Part shown: piece after piece, positions 25,983 through 34,453 of the stretch
Layout of the letters: the number at the start of each line of letters is the position of its first letter
How positions within the stretch are numbered: the first letter of the stretch is position 1
Origin: Alicyclobacillus sp. SO9
GTDB lineage: Bacteria; Bacillota; Bacilli; Alicyclobacillales; Alicyclobacillaceae
Direction of reading: 5' to 3'
NCBI RefSeq assembly: GCF_016406125.1
Contig: NZ_CP066339.1
Location: 3,844,001 to 3,908,000 of the forward strand
Length of the DNA stretch: 64,000 nt
Position numbers and translations under genes: made by a program
Notes under the pieces: generated by a model
The model's input: only the letters and a program-made list of their open reading frames with translations
Told to the model about the DNA's origin: nothing
The model's database searches: none

Positions 25983-27308
25983 TCACTTTAAGTCGAGTTG
26001 TTCATTGGCCGCGCATAAAGCAGATTGATAGACTTGCTTCAAAGGGACCGCTTGTTGCCGTGCTAACGCCTTCAAATCCTCGAATTCCGGGGCGATGTTT
26101 TTTACGCCACCGTTCCCTGAGGCAATTTTAACTCTGACGTCTCCATACTTGGTCTGGACGGTTTTCCACTCCCGATCGAGAATTCGTCTTGAAGCCTCAT
26201 AGCCGCGGACACCAATGGTGGTCGTTTCGGTCAAGAGCAGTTCTTCCATCTGCTCACGCAGTTCGGGAGTGCACAACACATGGAATACCTGCCCCGGTCG
26301 TCCTTTTTTCATGACAACTTGGGATACCCAAGCATCGAGTGCCCCGTCTTCCAAAAGCCGATGAACGGTATAGGCAATCCATTCAGGCGTCATATCATCA
26401 ACATTGGCTTCGAGGACGACAACATACTCTCGTTGTTCGTCATGACCGCTTTGCGTTAACTCACGTTGCATGGGGGCTGTTGCCGTAACCTCACCCATTT
26501 GAATACGAAGTAAATTTGCCGCAGGCAAGTCTTTCGTTCCTGCGCCATAGCCAACGGAATCGAAGACCATAGCAGGGCGAGACGCCTTGGAAGAACAGAG
26601 GGTCTTAATAATGGCGGCTCCTGTCGGTGTTACGGTTTCTCCCCAAGTACCCGAAGAGTAGGTCGCGAAGCCTTGCAGTAAAACAGCAGCAGCAGGGGCT
26701 GGCACCGGCATCAAACCATGCGCACAGTGGACAGTCCCGCCTCCGACCTCGATGGGAGATACGTAGCATACAGGCATGCCTGCCAAGTACCAACCAGCCA
26801 TCGCACCGACGATATCAACTATCGCATCCATCGCACCTACTTCGTGAAAGTGAACTTCTTCGGGCGGAAGACCGTGAATGTATCCTTCTGCCTTTGCAAG
26901 GTGTCGAAATGCTTCCCTGCTTTTCTGCCGAACGGCTTCTGGTAACGCACTGTTGTCAAGGATAGACTCAATTTCCCGGAGACCGCGGTGTTCATGACTG
27001 TGTTCATGACTGTGTTCATGACTGTGTTCATGACTGTGTTCATGACTGTGTTCATGGCTGTGTTCATGGCTGTGTTCATGGCTGTCGTGTCGTAAGTCCG
27101 GATATAATTCGCCGTCCGCCTGTACATCCACTTTGGTTCCGCGAATGCCCTGTTTGAAAACAGAACGCACGGTGACATCGATGCCCTCAATGTCCAACGT
27201 TGCCAGAATGCTGCGCCACTGTGCTTCGTCAATCCCTGAATCTAGCCAGGCACCGAGAAACATGTCTCCGCTGGCACCGGCCTGGCATTCGATGTATGCA
27301 GCCCTCAC
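25983..27308 (-). CDS. larC: Nickel insertase LarC for the nickel-pincer nucleotide cofactor
   Basis: This 441-aa LarC inserts nickel in a CTP-dependent step into the dithio-pyridinium nucleotide made by LarB and LarE. Family features are GQASGDMFLGAWLDSG-like start (QAGASGDMFLGAW), PEEVHFHEVGAMDAIVDIVG, the EVGGGTVHCAHGLMPVPAPA block and VLEANVDDMTPEW in the second half. Residues about 77-110 contain eight HEHS-type repeats, a likely nickel-storage tail. In Lactiplantibacillus plantarum larC is split and joined by ribosomal frameshifting; here it is one continuous frame. It overlaps larB by 4 bp. Confidence 0.95.
   Translation of the reverse strand: MRAAYIECQAGASGDMFLGAWLDSGIDEAQWRSILATLDIEGIDVTVRSVFKQGIRGTKVDVQADGELYPDLRHDSHEHSHEHSHEHSHEHSHEHSHEHSHEHSHEHRGLREIESILDNSALPEAVRQKSREAFRHLAKAEGYIHGLPPEEVHFHEVGAMDAIVDIVGAMAGWYLAGMPVCYVSPIEVGGGTVHCAHGLMPVPAPAAAVLLQGFATYSSGTWGETVTPTGAAIIKTLCSSKASRPAMVFDSVGYGAGTKDLPAANLLRIQMGEVTATAPMQRELTQSGHDEQREYVVVLEANVDDMTPEWIAYTVHRLLEDGALDAWVSQVVMKKGRPGQVFHVLCTPELREQMEELLLTETTTIGVRGYEASRRILDREWKTVQTKYGDVRVKIASGNGGVKNIAPEFEDLKALARQQAVPLKQVYQSALCAANEQLDLK
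26988..27086. repeat. Eight 12-bp tandem repeats encoding the LarC histidine tract
   Basis: The unit GTGTTCATGACT (plus strand) recurs every 12 bp from 26988; TTCATG falls at 26991, 27003, 27015, 27027, 27039, 27051, 27063 and 27075. The last three units share ATGGCT in place of ATGACT. Each unit encodes His-Ser-His-Glu on the minus strand. Repeat number is likely to vary between strains by slippage, always in frame. Confidence 0.9.
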
Positions 27309-28054
27309 TCCGATTCCCCCAGTCGATTAATCAGTGCAGCCAAGTAGCCCGCACCAAATCCGTTGTCAATGTTCACGGTACCGACCCCAGAGGCACAGGC
27401 GTTCAACATGGACAACAACGGGGCTAATCCGTTGAAGTGAGATCCGTAGCCCACGCTGGTGGGAACAGCGACAACAGGTTTGTCCACCAATCCCGTCACT
27501 ACGCTGGCCAGTGCGCCTTCCATACCTGCCACCACCACAATCACCTTTGCTGCATAAATGGTGTCCAGGTGCTGCATCAACCGGTGCAGTCCGGCAACGC
27601 CCACATCGACAATCAAAGTCGTCGCCGCTCCCATCAATTCCAGGGTCAGGACGGCTTCGCGAGCAACAGGCAAATCCGACGTGCCGGCTGCCAGCACCAG
27701 CACATTGCCTACCGGTGCCTGTAACCCTCTTTGCAAATACACCATTCGCGCGGCCTCATCGTATTGAAAGTCTGGATAGGTTTTCGAGACTTCATGATAG
27801 ACTTCAACATCCGATCTCGTTCCCAGCACAGGGCCATCCGTCGTCTCCACAAGCCGTGTCAGTACCTGCACGGATTGCTCCACTGTCTTTCCTTCGCAGT
27901 ACACGACCTCCGGGAATCCTTTGCGCAAACTTCGATGGTGGTCTATTCTGGCAAATCCCAAGTCTTCAGCGCCAAACTTGCCAAGTTGCTCCAATCCTTC
28001 ATCGACGGACAGCGTCCCCGATTGTACCGATTCTAAAATATCCCGGTAGCTCAA
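27305..28054 (-). CDS. larB: Pyridinium-3,5-biscarboxylate mononucleotide synthase LarB
   Basis: This 249-aa LarB carboxylates and hydrolyses nicotinate adenine dinucleotide to start nickel-pincer cofactor synthesis. The C-terminal half is AIR-carboxylase (PurE)-like: VLVLAAGTSDLPVAREA, then GVAGLHRLMQHLDTI, VVVAGMEGALASVVTGLV and PVVAVPTSVGYG, with NIDNGFGAGYLAA at the end. TTG 28054 is the start, with an AGGGAACAGG leader. It lies between the nickel permease (19-bp gap) and larC (4-bp overlap) in one operon. Confidence 0.95.
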   Translation of the reverse strand: MSYRDILESVQSGTLSVDEGLEQLGKFGAEDLGFARIDHHRSLRKGFPEVVYCEGKTVEQSVQVLTRLVETTDGPVLGTRSDVEVYHEVSKTYPDFQYDEAARMVYLQRGLQAPVGNVLVLAAGTSDLPVAREAVLTLELMGAATTLIVDVGVAGLHRLMQHLDTIYAAKVIVVVAGMEGALASVVTGLVDKPVVAVPTSVGYGSHFNGLAPLLSMLNACASGVGTVNIDNGFGAGYLAALINRLGESE

Positions 28055-28073
28055 CCTGTTCCCTGCCTCTCTA

Positions 28074-29036
28074 TCAAAAAGGAATGTGTATCCATTCTAG
28101 TGTTCCAACAACCACAGCTACCAACACAGACAACCCGGTGATGATTAAATTGTAAACAATGCGCCGGCCATTCTTCTGAAACGCCCAGCTATACGCATGC
28201 ATCATCATGACGCCGTCAATTCCGTCAACCAGGCTCATCCCTGAAGTAAAAAGCAGGGGGAGTACCAATGTGTCTGCGGCAGGCATCCCTCCGTTTACAG
28301 CGGCAGCCGAGACGGCCAAGAGACCCACTTCAGTAGCAGTATCAAAGCCAAGTCCAAACAACAAACCGACAAAGTATGTCTGCCAATCATGTGTCACCAA
28401 TTTGAGGGGCTTTTGCAGCAGCCGGTTCAGGAAACCTCTTTTCCATAACAGGTCGTCGGTCTGTCCATGTCCGGTAACCTGCGCATCCGCATTGTCTTCA
28501 TTAAAATTGATTTTGTCGCCTCTCATAGACTCGCGTCTACCCTTGCGCCAACTAATCCACAGGCTTCGAAACACCAAAAAATTGGCGATAGCAATCACAT
28601 ACAGAAATGTAGTTGAAACTGCGATGCCAATAAGCGATCCGACGGAAGCCAAATGAGGCAGATTGTGCCGAACACCTTTTACCGACAGAGAGATGACCAA
28701 AGCCAACAAGAACACAATGGTAGAGTGACCAAATGAAAAATACATTCCGACGCGACTGGGGTTTTTCTCTTCCTGCAAGAGCTTTCTCGTGATGTTGTCA
28801 ATGGCTGCAATGTGATCGGCGTCTACCGCATGCCTTAACCCAAACCCATAAGCCAGGAGGCCAAGGGTAATCAGCATAGGATAACTGTTGCCAACAAACC
28901 AAAGCAAGGACCACGAAATAACATTTAAAAGCATCGTGATAGTGAAGACGGACGTTGCAGGTTTGAGTCTTGACTGTAAGCCTATTTTCTGTCCGGGCAC
29001 TACATTTCCCGGCTGTAGTGAGTGTGAATGAGTCAT
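28074..29036 (-). CDS. Nickel/cobalt permease of the NiCoT (HoxN/NixA) family
   Basis: This protein has about 320 aa from ATG 29036, which follows AAGG at 7 nt; a GTG at 29084 lacks a ribosome site. The NiCoT signature in TM2 is complete, RHAVDADHIAAIDNITRK, with its metal-binding His and Asp residues. FSFGHSTIVFLLA and GLGFDTATEVGLLA are the other family motifs. About eight helices. The N-terminus has a small MTHSHS metal-binding start. It supplies Ni(II) for LarC; the position between larE and larB makes nickel, rather than cobalt, the likely substrate. Confidence 0.93.
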   Translation of the reverse strand: MTHSHSLQPGNVVPGQKIGLQSRLKPATSVFTITMLLNVISWSLLWFVGNSYPMLITLGLLAYGFGLRHAVDADHIAAIDNITRKLLQEEKNPSRVGMYFSFGHSTIVFLLALVISLSVKGVRHNLPHLASVGSLIGIAVSTTFLYVIAIANFLVFRSLWISWRKGRRESMRGDKINFNEDNADAQVTGHGQTDDLLWKRGFLNRLLQKPLKLVTHDWQTYFVGLLFGLGFDTATEVGLLAVSAAAVNGGMPAADTLVLPLLFTSGMSLVDGIDGVMMMHAYSWAFQKNGRRIVYNLIITGLSVLVAVVVGTLEWIHIPF

Positions 29037-29087
29037 CTCGAGACCTTCAAGAGACCCGTTGGGACGTTTCATCCGAAACACCACTTG

Positions 29088-29951
29088 CTAGACATGTGAT
29101 GTCTCCCTGTGACTCTGATGTGCCTGTGAGGTCTTCTTCTGGTGAGCAGCCAACGATTCATTCAAGCTGCCTGTACGGTAGCCCTGCAAATCCAAGGAGA
29201 CAAACCGGTAACCAATTTTCTTGAGTTTGGTTACAATGAGATCGGCGTATTGCAACACTTCAGTCATGGTTTCAGGCGGCACTTCGATGCGAGCCAGCCC
29301 GTCGTGGTGGCGTACACGAACCTGGCGAAACCCCAAATCGGTTAGGAACATTTCCGCCTGCTCCACGGCAGACAACTTCTCCTTCGTAATCTTCTCTCCA
29401 TACGGAATACGAGAGGAAAGGCAGGCCAAAGACGGCTTATCCCATGTGGAGAGTCCCATGTTTTTTGAAAGTAATCGAATTTCCTTCTTGTACAGCATGA
29501 CGTCTTGCAGAGGTGCGTAGACGCCTTTATCCTTCGCGGCTTGAAGTCCTGGGCGAAAGTCTCCCAAATCATCTGCGATAGCACCAAACGCCACTGCGTC
29601 GTAACCCTGCTCTTTGGCAATGGGAAGCAAATGAGAGAACAAGTCAAACTTACAGAAATAGCAACGGTTAACGGGATTTTCAGCGTAACCTGGAATACTC
29701 AACTCACTGGTGGCAATGATTTCATGGCGAGCACCCAAGTCTTTGGCAAGAGCTGCTGCTTCCTCCCGCTCACGCATTGGATAGGTTTCCGAATCCGCTG
29801 TGACAGCGAGCACGTTGTCAACGCCTACTCCTTCAATGGCCGCTTTCAAGAGAAAGCTGCTGTCCACGCCCCCTGAAAAGGCAACCAAAATCCTGCCAAG
29901 GGACCGCAATTGCTCAAGCAGTTGGTTATACTTCTCCCAGACTTCCTCCAT
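29088..29951 (-). CDS. larE: Sulfur insertase LarE, CxxC (iron-sulfur) type
   Basis: LarE of about 287 aa from ATG 29951 (GGAGAG upstream); the frame is open 73 codons farther but overlaps the preceding gene. The PP-loop is ILVAFSGGVDSSFLL. The protein activates the pyridinium carboxylates and inserts sulfur. Beside the conserved Cys in KPSLACLSSRIPYG it has Cys-x-x-Cys in NRCYFCK. The three-cysteine set is that of the Thermotoga-type [4Fe-4S] LarE, which uses a cluster-bound sulfide, rather than the L. plantarum single-Cys enzyme that sacrifices its own sulfur. Confidence 0.93.
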   Translation of the reverse strand: MEEVWEKYNQLLEQLRSLGRILVAFSGGVDSSFLLKAAIEGVGVDNVLAVTADSETYPMREREEAAALAKDLGARHEIIATSELSIPGYAENPVNRCYFCKFDLFSHLLPIAKEQGYDAVAFGAIADDLGDFRPGLQAAKDKGVYAPLQDVMLYKKEIRLLSKNMGLSTWDKPSLACLSSRIPYGEKITKEKLSAVEQAEMFLTDLGFRQVRVRHHDGLARIEVPPETMTEVLQYADLIVTKLKKIGYRFVSLDLQGYRTGSLNESLAAHQKKTSQAHQSHRETSHV

Positions 29952-30021
29952 GTAACTCATCCTCTCCGAAAATCCAGGGCACCCTCGGAGCGGGCACCGA
30001 ATATCATGCCGGGTGTAGAAA

Positions 30022-30906
30022 TCAAGCGATGGATGTCGGATGCCCAAACGGAGTTTGATACTCAGGCAGTGTGCTGAGAATCTTCGTAACCTCTTCATCG
30101 GACATTTGTCCATACCGCTCGACAGCATCCACGATTTTTGGAAACAAATGCACATCGCCGGCACTTGCAAAGCTGCTAATTCCCTGTGTGTTCAACACAT
30201 AGTGCACACAGGCATCGATAATCTGCTGCTCGTCAAAGGGTTCATACCATGTAGCGTAATTGCGCTTCTGGTCTACACCCCAAGGTCCTTTTGCCACGGC
30301 CTTGATGACCCGCAGAGCCACATCCTGTTTTTGGGTTTGCTCGCGAAGTGCATCAAAATCCTGCCGATACTGAGGCATTGAGTACAGCTTGAAATTCAAC
30401 GGTGTCAAAACTGCATCAAAGGTAAACCGGCGCAAGGCCTCCAAGTGGGTCGCTGGTGCTTGATGCCCATGGCCGGTAATGCCGATACCTTTGACAATCC
30501 CTTCGTCCTTCGCTGCAAGGGCTGCTTCGAGTGCACCTCCTTTTGAAGTGCACTTATCCAGTTCTTCAATGCTTCCTACTGCGTGCAGTTGAATTAAATC
30601 CACGTGGTCCACCTGCAGGCGTTCCAGTGACCTGTAGATCTCGCGCTTGGCCTCATCCCTTGTTCTCTTCCCCGTTTTCGTCGCGAGAAAAATTTGATTG
30701 CGAATTTTCGGCATCCACGGTCCTAAGCGCAGTTCTGAATCACCATAGTCTGCGGCCGTATCAAAATGATTGACACCGTGGTTTACAGCGAACTCAATCG
30801 ATTTGTCTGCCTCATCTTGGGTCACAGCAGCCAGACTTGCCGCACCGAACATCACTGTGGTACTCATGTACTCCAATCGACCTAAACGACGCTTCTCCAC
30901 GTCCAT
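30022..30906 (-). CDS. Aldo/keto reductase, 294 aa
   Basis: This TIM-barrel NADPH-dependent oxidoreductase has [20 protein letters not shown] with the catalytic Asp and Tyr, then FLATKTGKR with the Lys, then DLIQLHAVG with the His: the full Asp-Tyr-Lys-His tetrad. The length is somewhat short, and the C-terminal [19 protein letters not shown] replaces the usual IIGARTxxQL. It is 70 bp upstream of larE on the same strand and may share its transcript. Substrate unknown; the lar context suggests a 2-hydroxy or 2-keto compound only by association. Confidence 0.85.
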   Translation of the reverse strand: MDVEKRRLGRLEYMSTTVMFGAASLAAVTQDEADKSIEFAVNHGVNHFDTAADYGDSELRLGPWMPKIRNQIFLATKTGKRTRDEAKREIYRSLERLQVDHVDLIQLHAVGSIEELDKCTSKGGALEAALAAKDEGIVKGIGITGHGHQAPATHLEALRRFTFDAVLTPLNFKLYSMPQYRQDFDALREQTQKQDVALRVIKAVAKGPWGVDQKRNYATWYEPFDEQQIIDACVHYVLNTQGISSFASAGDVHLFPKIVDAVERYGQMSDEEVTKILSTLPEYQTPFGHPTSIA

Positions 30907-30960
30907 TCCTCCCTGCTGACCTACGTTAAAAAGAGGGGAAAACAGGATGAAATCCTGTCT

Positions 30961-31935
30961 TCACCACGCCGGTACAAAGCCATCAATTTCTTTCAATACG
31001 ACGTCGATTTCTTTCATGACATCATCCGTCAACTCGACGTCTACGGCCTTCACATTCTCACGAACCTGGGATACTTTACTGGCACCCACAATGGCGGAGC
31101 TGACATTTGGTTGCCGCAGAATCCACGCAATGGCAAGTTGAGCTAAATTAGCATCGATGGATTTTGCAATGTTGTCCAATTTTTGCACCCCGTTCAAGAC
31201 ATCGTCATTCAAGTACCCCTTGATAAAACGATTTATTTTCTCATTCGCGGCACGACTGTCCGCAGGGGCCTGCTGTCCTGGCTTATATTTACCGGTGAGA
31301 ATGCCTTGCGCCAACGGAGAAAATACAATTTGCCCCATGCCGTTTGCTTCAGAAGTCGGAATGACTTCTTTTTCTATGTAGCGAACAAGCATGTTGTAGA
31401 TGGGTTGATTCGAGACGATGGGCCTCAAATTCCGTTTGTCTTCGATGGCTTTTGCGTGTGTAATTTGCGCAGCCGACCACTCGCTGACACCTGCGTATAG
31501 TATTTTCCCCTGTGCTGCCAAGTCATCCAATGCACGCAGCGTTTCCTCGAGCGGAGCATTCTCGTCATAACGATGACACTGGTACAGATCTACATAATCC
31601 ACTCCAAGACGTTTCAGACTGGCATCACACTGCTCCATGATGTGCTTGCGCGACAATCCTCTGTCATTCGGACCGTCACTCATCGGAAAGTACACCTTGG
31701 TTGCCAGTACATAACTGTCGCGCGGATACTTTTTCAGAGCCTCTCCTACAACCAACTCAGCTTGACCGCGGTTGTATACGTTGGCTGTATCAAAAAAGTT
31801 AACACCCAGGTTATACGCCTCATCAATACACTCAATAGCTGTCTGTTTTTCGGTGGATTCGCCGTAGGTCAACCAACTTCCTAAAGCAATTTCACTGACT
31901 TTTAAGCCACTATGTCCAAGATTTCGATATTTCAT
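30961..31935 (-). CDS. Aldo/keto reductase, 324 aa (voltage-gated K channel beta-like)
   Basis: This complete AKR has ALGSWLTYGESTEKQTAIEC, then FDTANVYNRGQAE with catalytic Asp and Tyr, VLATKVYFPM (Lys), DLYQCHRYD (His), and the C-terminal SSAIVGASKVSQVRENVKAV for NADPH binding. It resembles YghZ/Kv-beta-like reductases. ATG follows GAGGAG. It lies 54 bp upstream of the next AKR gene. It is the second of three consecutive AKR genes that have clearly diverged from each other. Confidence 0.88.
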   Translation of the reverse strand: MKYRNLGHSGLKVSEIALGSWLTYGESTEKQTAIECIDEAYNLGVNFFDTANVYNRGQAELVVGEALKKYPRDSYVLATKVYFPMSDGPNDRGLSRKHIMEQCDASLKRLGVDYVDLYQCHRYDENAPLEETLRALDDLAAQGKILYAGVSEWSAAQITHAKAIEDKRNLRPIVSNQPIYNMLVRYIEKEVIPTSEANGMGQIVFSPLAQGILTGKYKPGQQAPADSRAANEKINRFIKGYLNDDVLNGVQKLDNIAKSIDANLAQLAIAWILRQPNVSSAIVGASKVSQVRENVKAVDVELTDDVMKEIDVVLKEIDGFVPAW

Positions 31936-32079
31936 GTTATTCGCTCCTCATTTATATCAACTTTTATGTTCCATTCCCACAGTCTTTCAATTCCACAGTC
32001 TTTCAATCAAGTCCAGAAACAAGGCTCCCGAAGGAATCGACAGAAGCCGCTTCCATACTGGTTTATCCTCGGCACTGGT

Positions 32080-33096
32080 TTATTCTCGGCCTCTGCGCTG
32101 CTGTGCCTCTGCACCGTCATCGTAAGGATAGGTCACCGGCAGTTTGCTGGCAGCATTTAAACGTTCGACTTGCTGTACCGTCAAATCCCAATCAGATGCA
32201 CCGAGGTTGTTTTCCAACTGTTCCAAGGTCCGTGCACCAATAATGGGCGCCGTAACGGCTGATTGCTGTAACAGCCAGTTGATAGCCGTCTGAGCCGGTG
32301 TTTTCTCCGCTTCTGTTGCCGCCTCGAACAATGCGTCAATAACGGTCCAAGTGTATTCGTTGTTGTAATTGCTCCAAGACTCGCCCCATCCCTGAGTCTC
32401 TGCAGTTGCAATACGCGTCTGTTCAGGAGGATGCTCCATTCCACGGCGGAACTTCCCGCTCAACCAGCCTCCCCGCAGCGGACTCCAAGGAATCACCCCG
32501 ATGCCTTCGTGCAAAGCCAAAGGAATCAATTCATATTCTGTGGCGCGGGAAAGAAGATTATATTGAGGTTGCAGACAAGAGAAGGCCTCCCAGCCGTTTT
32601 GCCGGCTCAAATAAATCGCCTTCTGCAACTGCCACGCACGGAAATTGCTCGCGCCTATGTAGCGAACCAGACCGCGACGAACGAGATCGTTCAAAGTGCT
32701 CAAAGTTTCCCCAAGGGGTGTCAGAGGATCCCAAGCGTGAACCTGATATAAATCAATATAATCCGTACCCAAGCGCTTTAGGCTTGCTTCGACTCCAGCA
32801 AGGATGTGCTTCCGGCTCAACCCCAGGTCATTTTGCGCCGTTCCCATAGGAAAGCGAACCTTTGTGGCTATGACATAGTCATCTCGATTTTTCTGTTTGA
32901 GCCAACGACCAACAATTTCTTCTGAAAGACCGTTGGAGTATACATCGGCGGAGTCAATAAAATTCCCCCCGGCTTCCACGAACCGGTCCATAATCTTAAA
33001 ACTGTCTGTTTCGCTGGTCTCCCTGCCAAACGTCATAGAACCAAGACACAGTTCACTGACCTTAAGACCCGTCTTTCCAAGCATCCTGTACCTCAC
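32080..33096 (-). CDS. Aldo/keto reductase, 338 aa
   Basis: [20 protein letters not shown] is followed by [33 protein letters not shown] (Asp, Tyr), [11 protein letters not shown] (Lys), DLYQVHAWD (His) and [16 protein letters not shown] (cofactor loop). The enzyme is about 12 residues longer than its neighbour, with a charged tail. ATG has GAGGTACAGG upstream. A 144-bp gap with two small direct repeats (CACAGTCTTTCAAT at about 31978 and 31994) separates it from the next AKR. Confidence 0.88.
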   Translation of the reverse strand: MRYRMLGKTGLKVSELCLGSMTFGRETSETDSFKIMDRFVEAGGNFIDSADVYSNGLSEEIVGRWLKQKNRDDYVIATKVRFPMGTAQNDLGLSRKHILAGVEASLKRLGTDYIDLYQVHAWDPLTPLGETLSTLNDLVRRGLVRYIGASNFRAWQLQKAIYLSRQNGWEAFSCLQPQYNLLSRATEYELIPLALHEGIGVIPWSPLRGGWLSGKFRRGMEHPPEQTRIATAETQGWGESWSNYNNEYTWTVIDALFEAATEAEKTPAQTAINWLLQQSAVTAPIIGARTLEQLENNLGASDWDLTVQQVERLNAASKLPVTYPYDDGAEAQQRRGRE

Positions 33097-33373
33097 ACGT
33101 CATCATTCCCATCCTAGTTAGTGTGTACACAGTGGATTGCGGCCTCTATTCTGGTAAACAAGAAAAAGCTTACTTTGATATTGTAGACCATCTAGTTCAT
33201 CTGATACAGTAGTGAATATAATCATATATAATTACATTCTATAAACCGACTTACTTTTTTGAAGTGAAGAAAGAGAGTGTGTGTATCTAAAGGAACCGCT
33301 ACAACATGAATTCCCTTTCACCTTCTGCGAGACAAGATGATATGTTCTATAAAATGAATCAAAGGAGAGAGTT

Positions 33374-33742
33374 ATGGCACAAGCAAAGAAAGTAGTCGAA
33401 CAAGCTGAAACAAGACTAACATCCAAAGAACTGCAGGATGCCGAGGATGCCTACTGCTCCATCGAGAATGCACTGGATATTATCGGCGGAAAATGGTCCT
33501 TTCTGATTTTACGGGAACTGTACGAGGGGCCTCAGCGTTTTAACGAACTGAGACGCAGACTTCACGGCATCAGTCCGAAGTCTCTCACAGATGCACTGCG
33601 CCATCTGGAAGCAAACGGCGTTGTCGAGCGAAGGGTATTTGCGACCGTACCCGTCACAGTGGAATACTCTGTAACGAATAAGGGACACGCGTTTCACGCA
33701 GTGTTAAAGGCCATGAAAAAATGGGGCAAGGAGTGGGCCTAG
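33374..33742 (+). CDS. HxlR-family winged-helix regulator
   Basis: This 122-aa protein has CSIENALDIIGGKWSFLILREL at the start of the DNA-binding domain, the HxlR hallmark Cys followed by GGKW, then PQRFNELRRRLHGISPKSLT for the recognition helix and the wing. ATG follows AAAGGAGAGAG. It is divergent from the AKR genes (278-bp intergenic) and convergent with lutC. HxlR proteins often sense aldehydes, quinones or disulfide stress, so the aldo/keto reductase operon is its probable target. Confidence 0.88.
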   Translation: MAQAKKVVEQAETRLTSKELQDAEDAYCSIENALDIIGGKWSFLILRELYEGPQRFNELRRRLHGISPKSLTDALRHLEANGVVERRVFATVPVTVEYSVTNKGHAFHAVLKAMKKWGKEWA

Positions 33743-33769
33743 TCCACCGCGATTCGGCCCGGGATTGGC

Positions 33770-34453
33770 TTACGTCAAGTCGTCGTAAACCAACACATAA
33801 ACGGCAGCCGGGCCGTGTACACCAATGCTCTGATCGTTTTCGATGTCCGAAGACCGGCTCGGACCGCTGATGAAATGCACCGATGATGGCAATGCTTCCA
33901 TGGCAGACAGTTCTTCCATCACCTCGCCAAGCCTTGTACGAACCTGGGAGGCCCTGACAACGGCAATATGAACACTGGGCAACAAGCTGACGGAACGCCC
34001 GCGTTTTGAGCTTGACATCAGGACCAGTGTTCCTGTATCGGCGACGGCCCCCATACACCCCGTCAGCCCTACATCTGCTTCCGCTGCATCCTCTATTCCG
34101 GTTTCGCCCCACTCGGATAGTTCGTAGGGTTGCAGCGTTTCCATCAACTGCTGCAGCGACAACCCTGTACTTGTCAGTTCATCCAGGGACCACGTTGTCA
34201 TCCGTTTAGGAGAAAGAGAGGCCAACAAGTCTTGCAAAGCGCCTTGCAATTCTTCGCTGGACCTACAGGTTTGTACGTGGGCCCCAAGCTTCTCAAGTGA
34301 ATCTCGAAACGTCTGCAGCCGTTCACCGTTCTCCAATTTATAGGATTTCCAGAACTCAGGCGCCCCTATGATGTCCCTGGCGGGAGGCGCTGCAGGTACC
34401 TCATCTCTGCCGAGACGTTTCGAGATGTTTGCAAAGAAATCGGTCTCATTCAC
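33770..34453 (-). CDS. lutC: L-lactate utilisation protein LutC
   Basis: This 227-aa LUD-domain (DUF162) protein is the last gene of the lut operon, overlapping lutB by 8 bp. VGLTGCMGAVADTGTLVLMS, SLLPSVHIAVVRASQV and HFISGPSRSSDIENDQSIGV with the C-terminal GVHGPAAVYVLVYDD are conserved LutC features. It works with LutA and LutB as a cytoplasmic iron-sulfur complex that oxidises L-lactate to pyruvate. Confidence 0.95.
   Translation of the reverse strand: MNETDFFANISKRLGRDEVPAAPPARDIIGAPEFWKSYKLENGERLQTFRDSLEKLGAHVQTCRSSEELQGALQDLLASLSPKRMTTWSLDELTSTGLSLQQLMETLQPYELSEWGETGIEDAAEADVGLTGCMGAVADTGTLVLMSSSKRGRSVSLLPSVHIAVVRASQVRTRLGEVMEELSAMEALPSSVHFISGPSRSSDIENDQSIGVHGPAAVYVLVYDDLT

Noticed and set aside
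26988-27086. CRISPR or regulatory repeat
   Set aside because: The 12-bp repeats are in frame inside larC and encode a histidine tract.
29952-30170. 73-codon N-terminal extension of LarE
   Set aside because: It overlaps the end of the preceding aldo/keto reductase gene in another frame, and the ATG at 29951 has a proper ribosome site and family-typical start.
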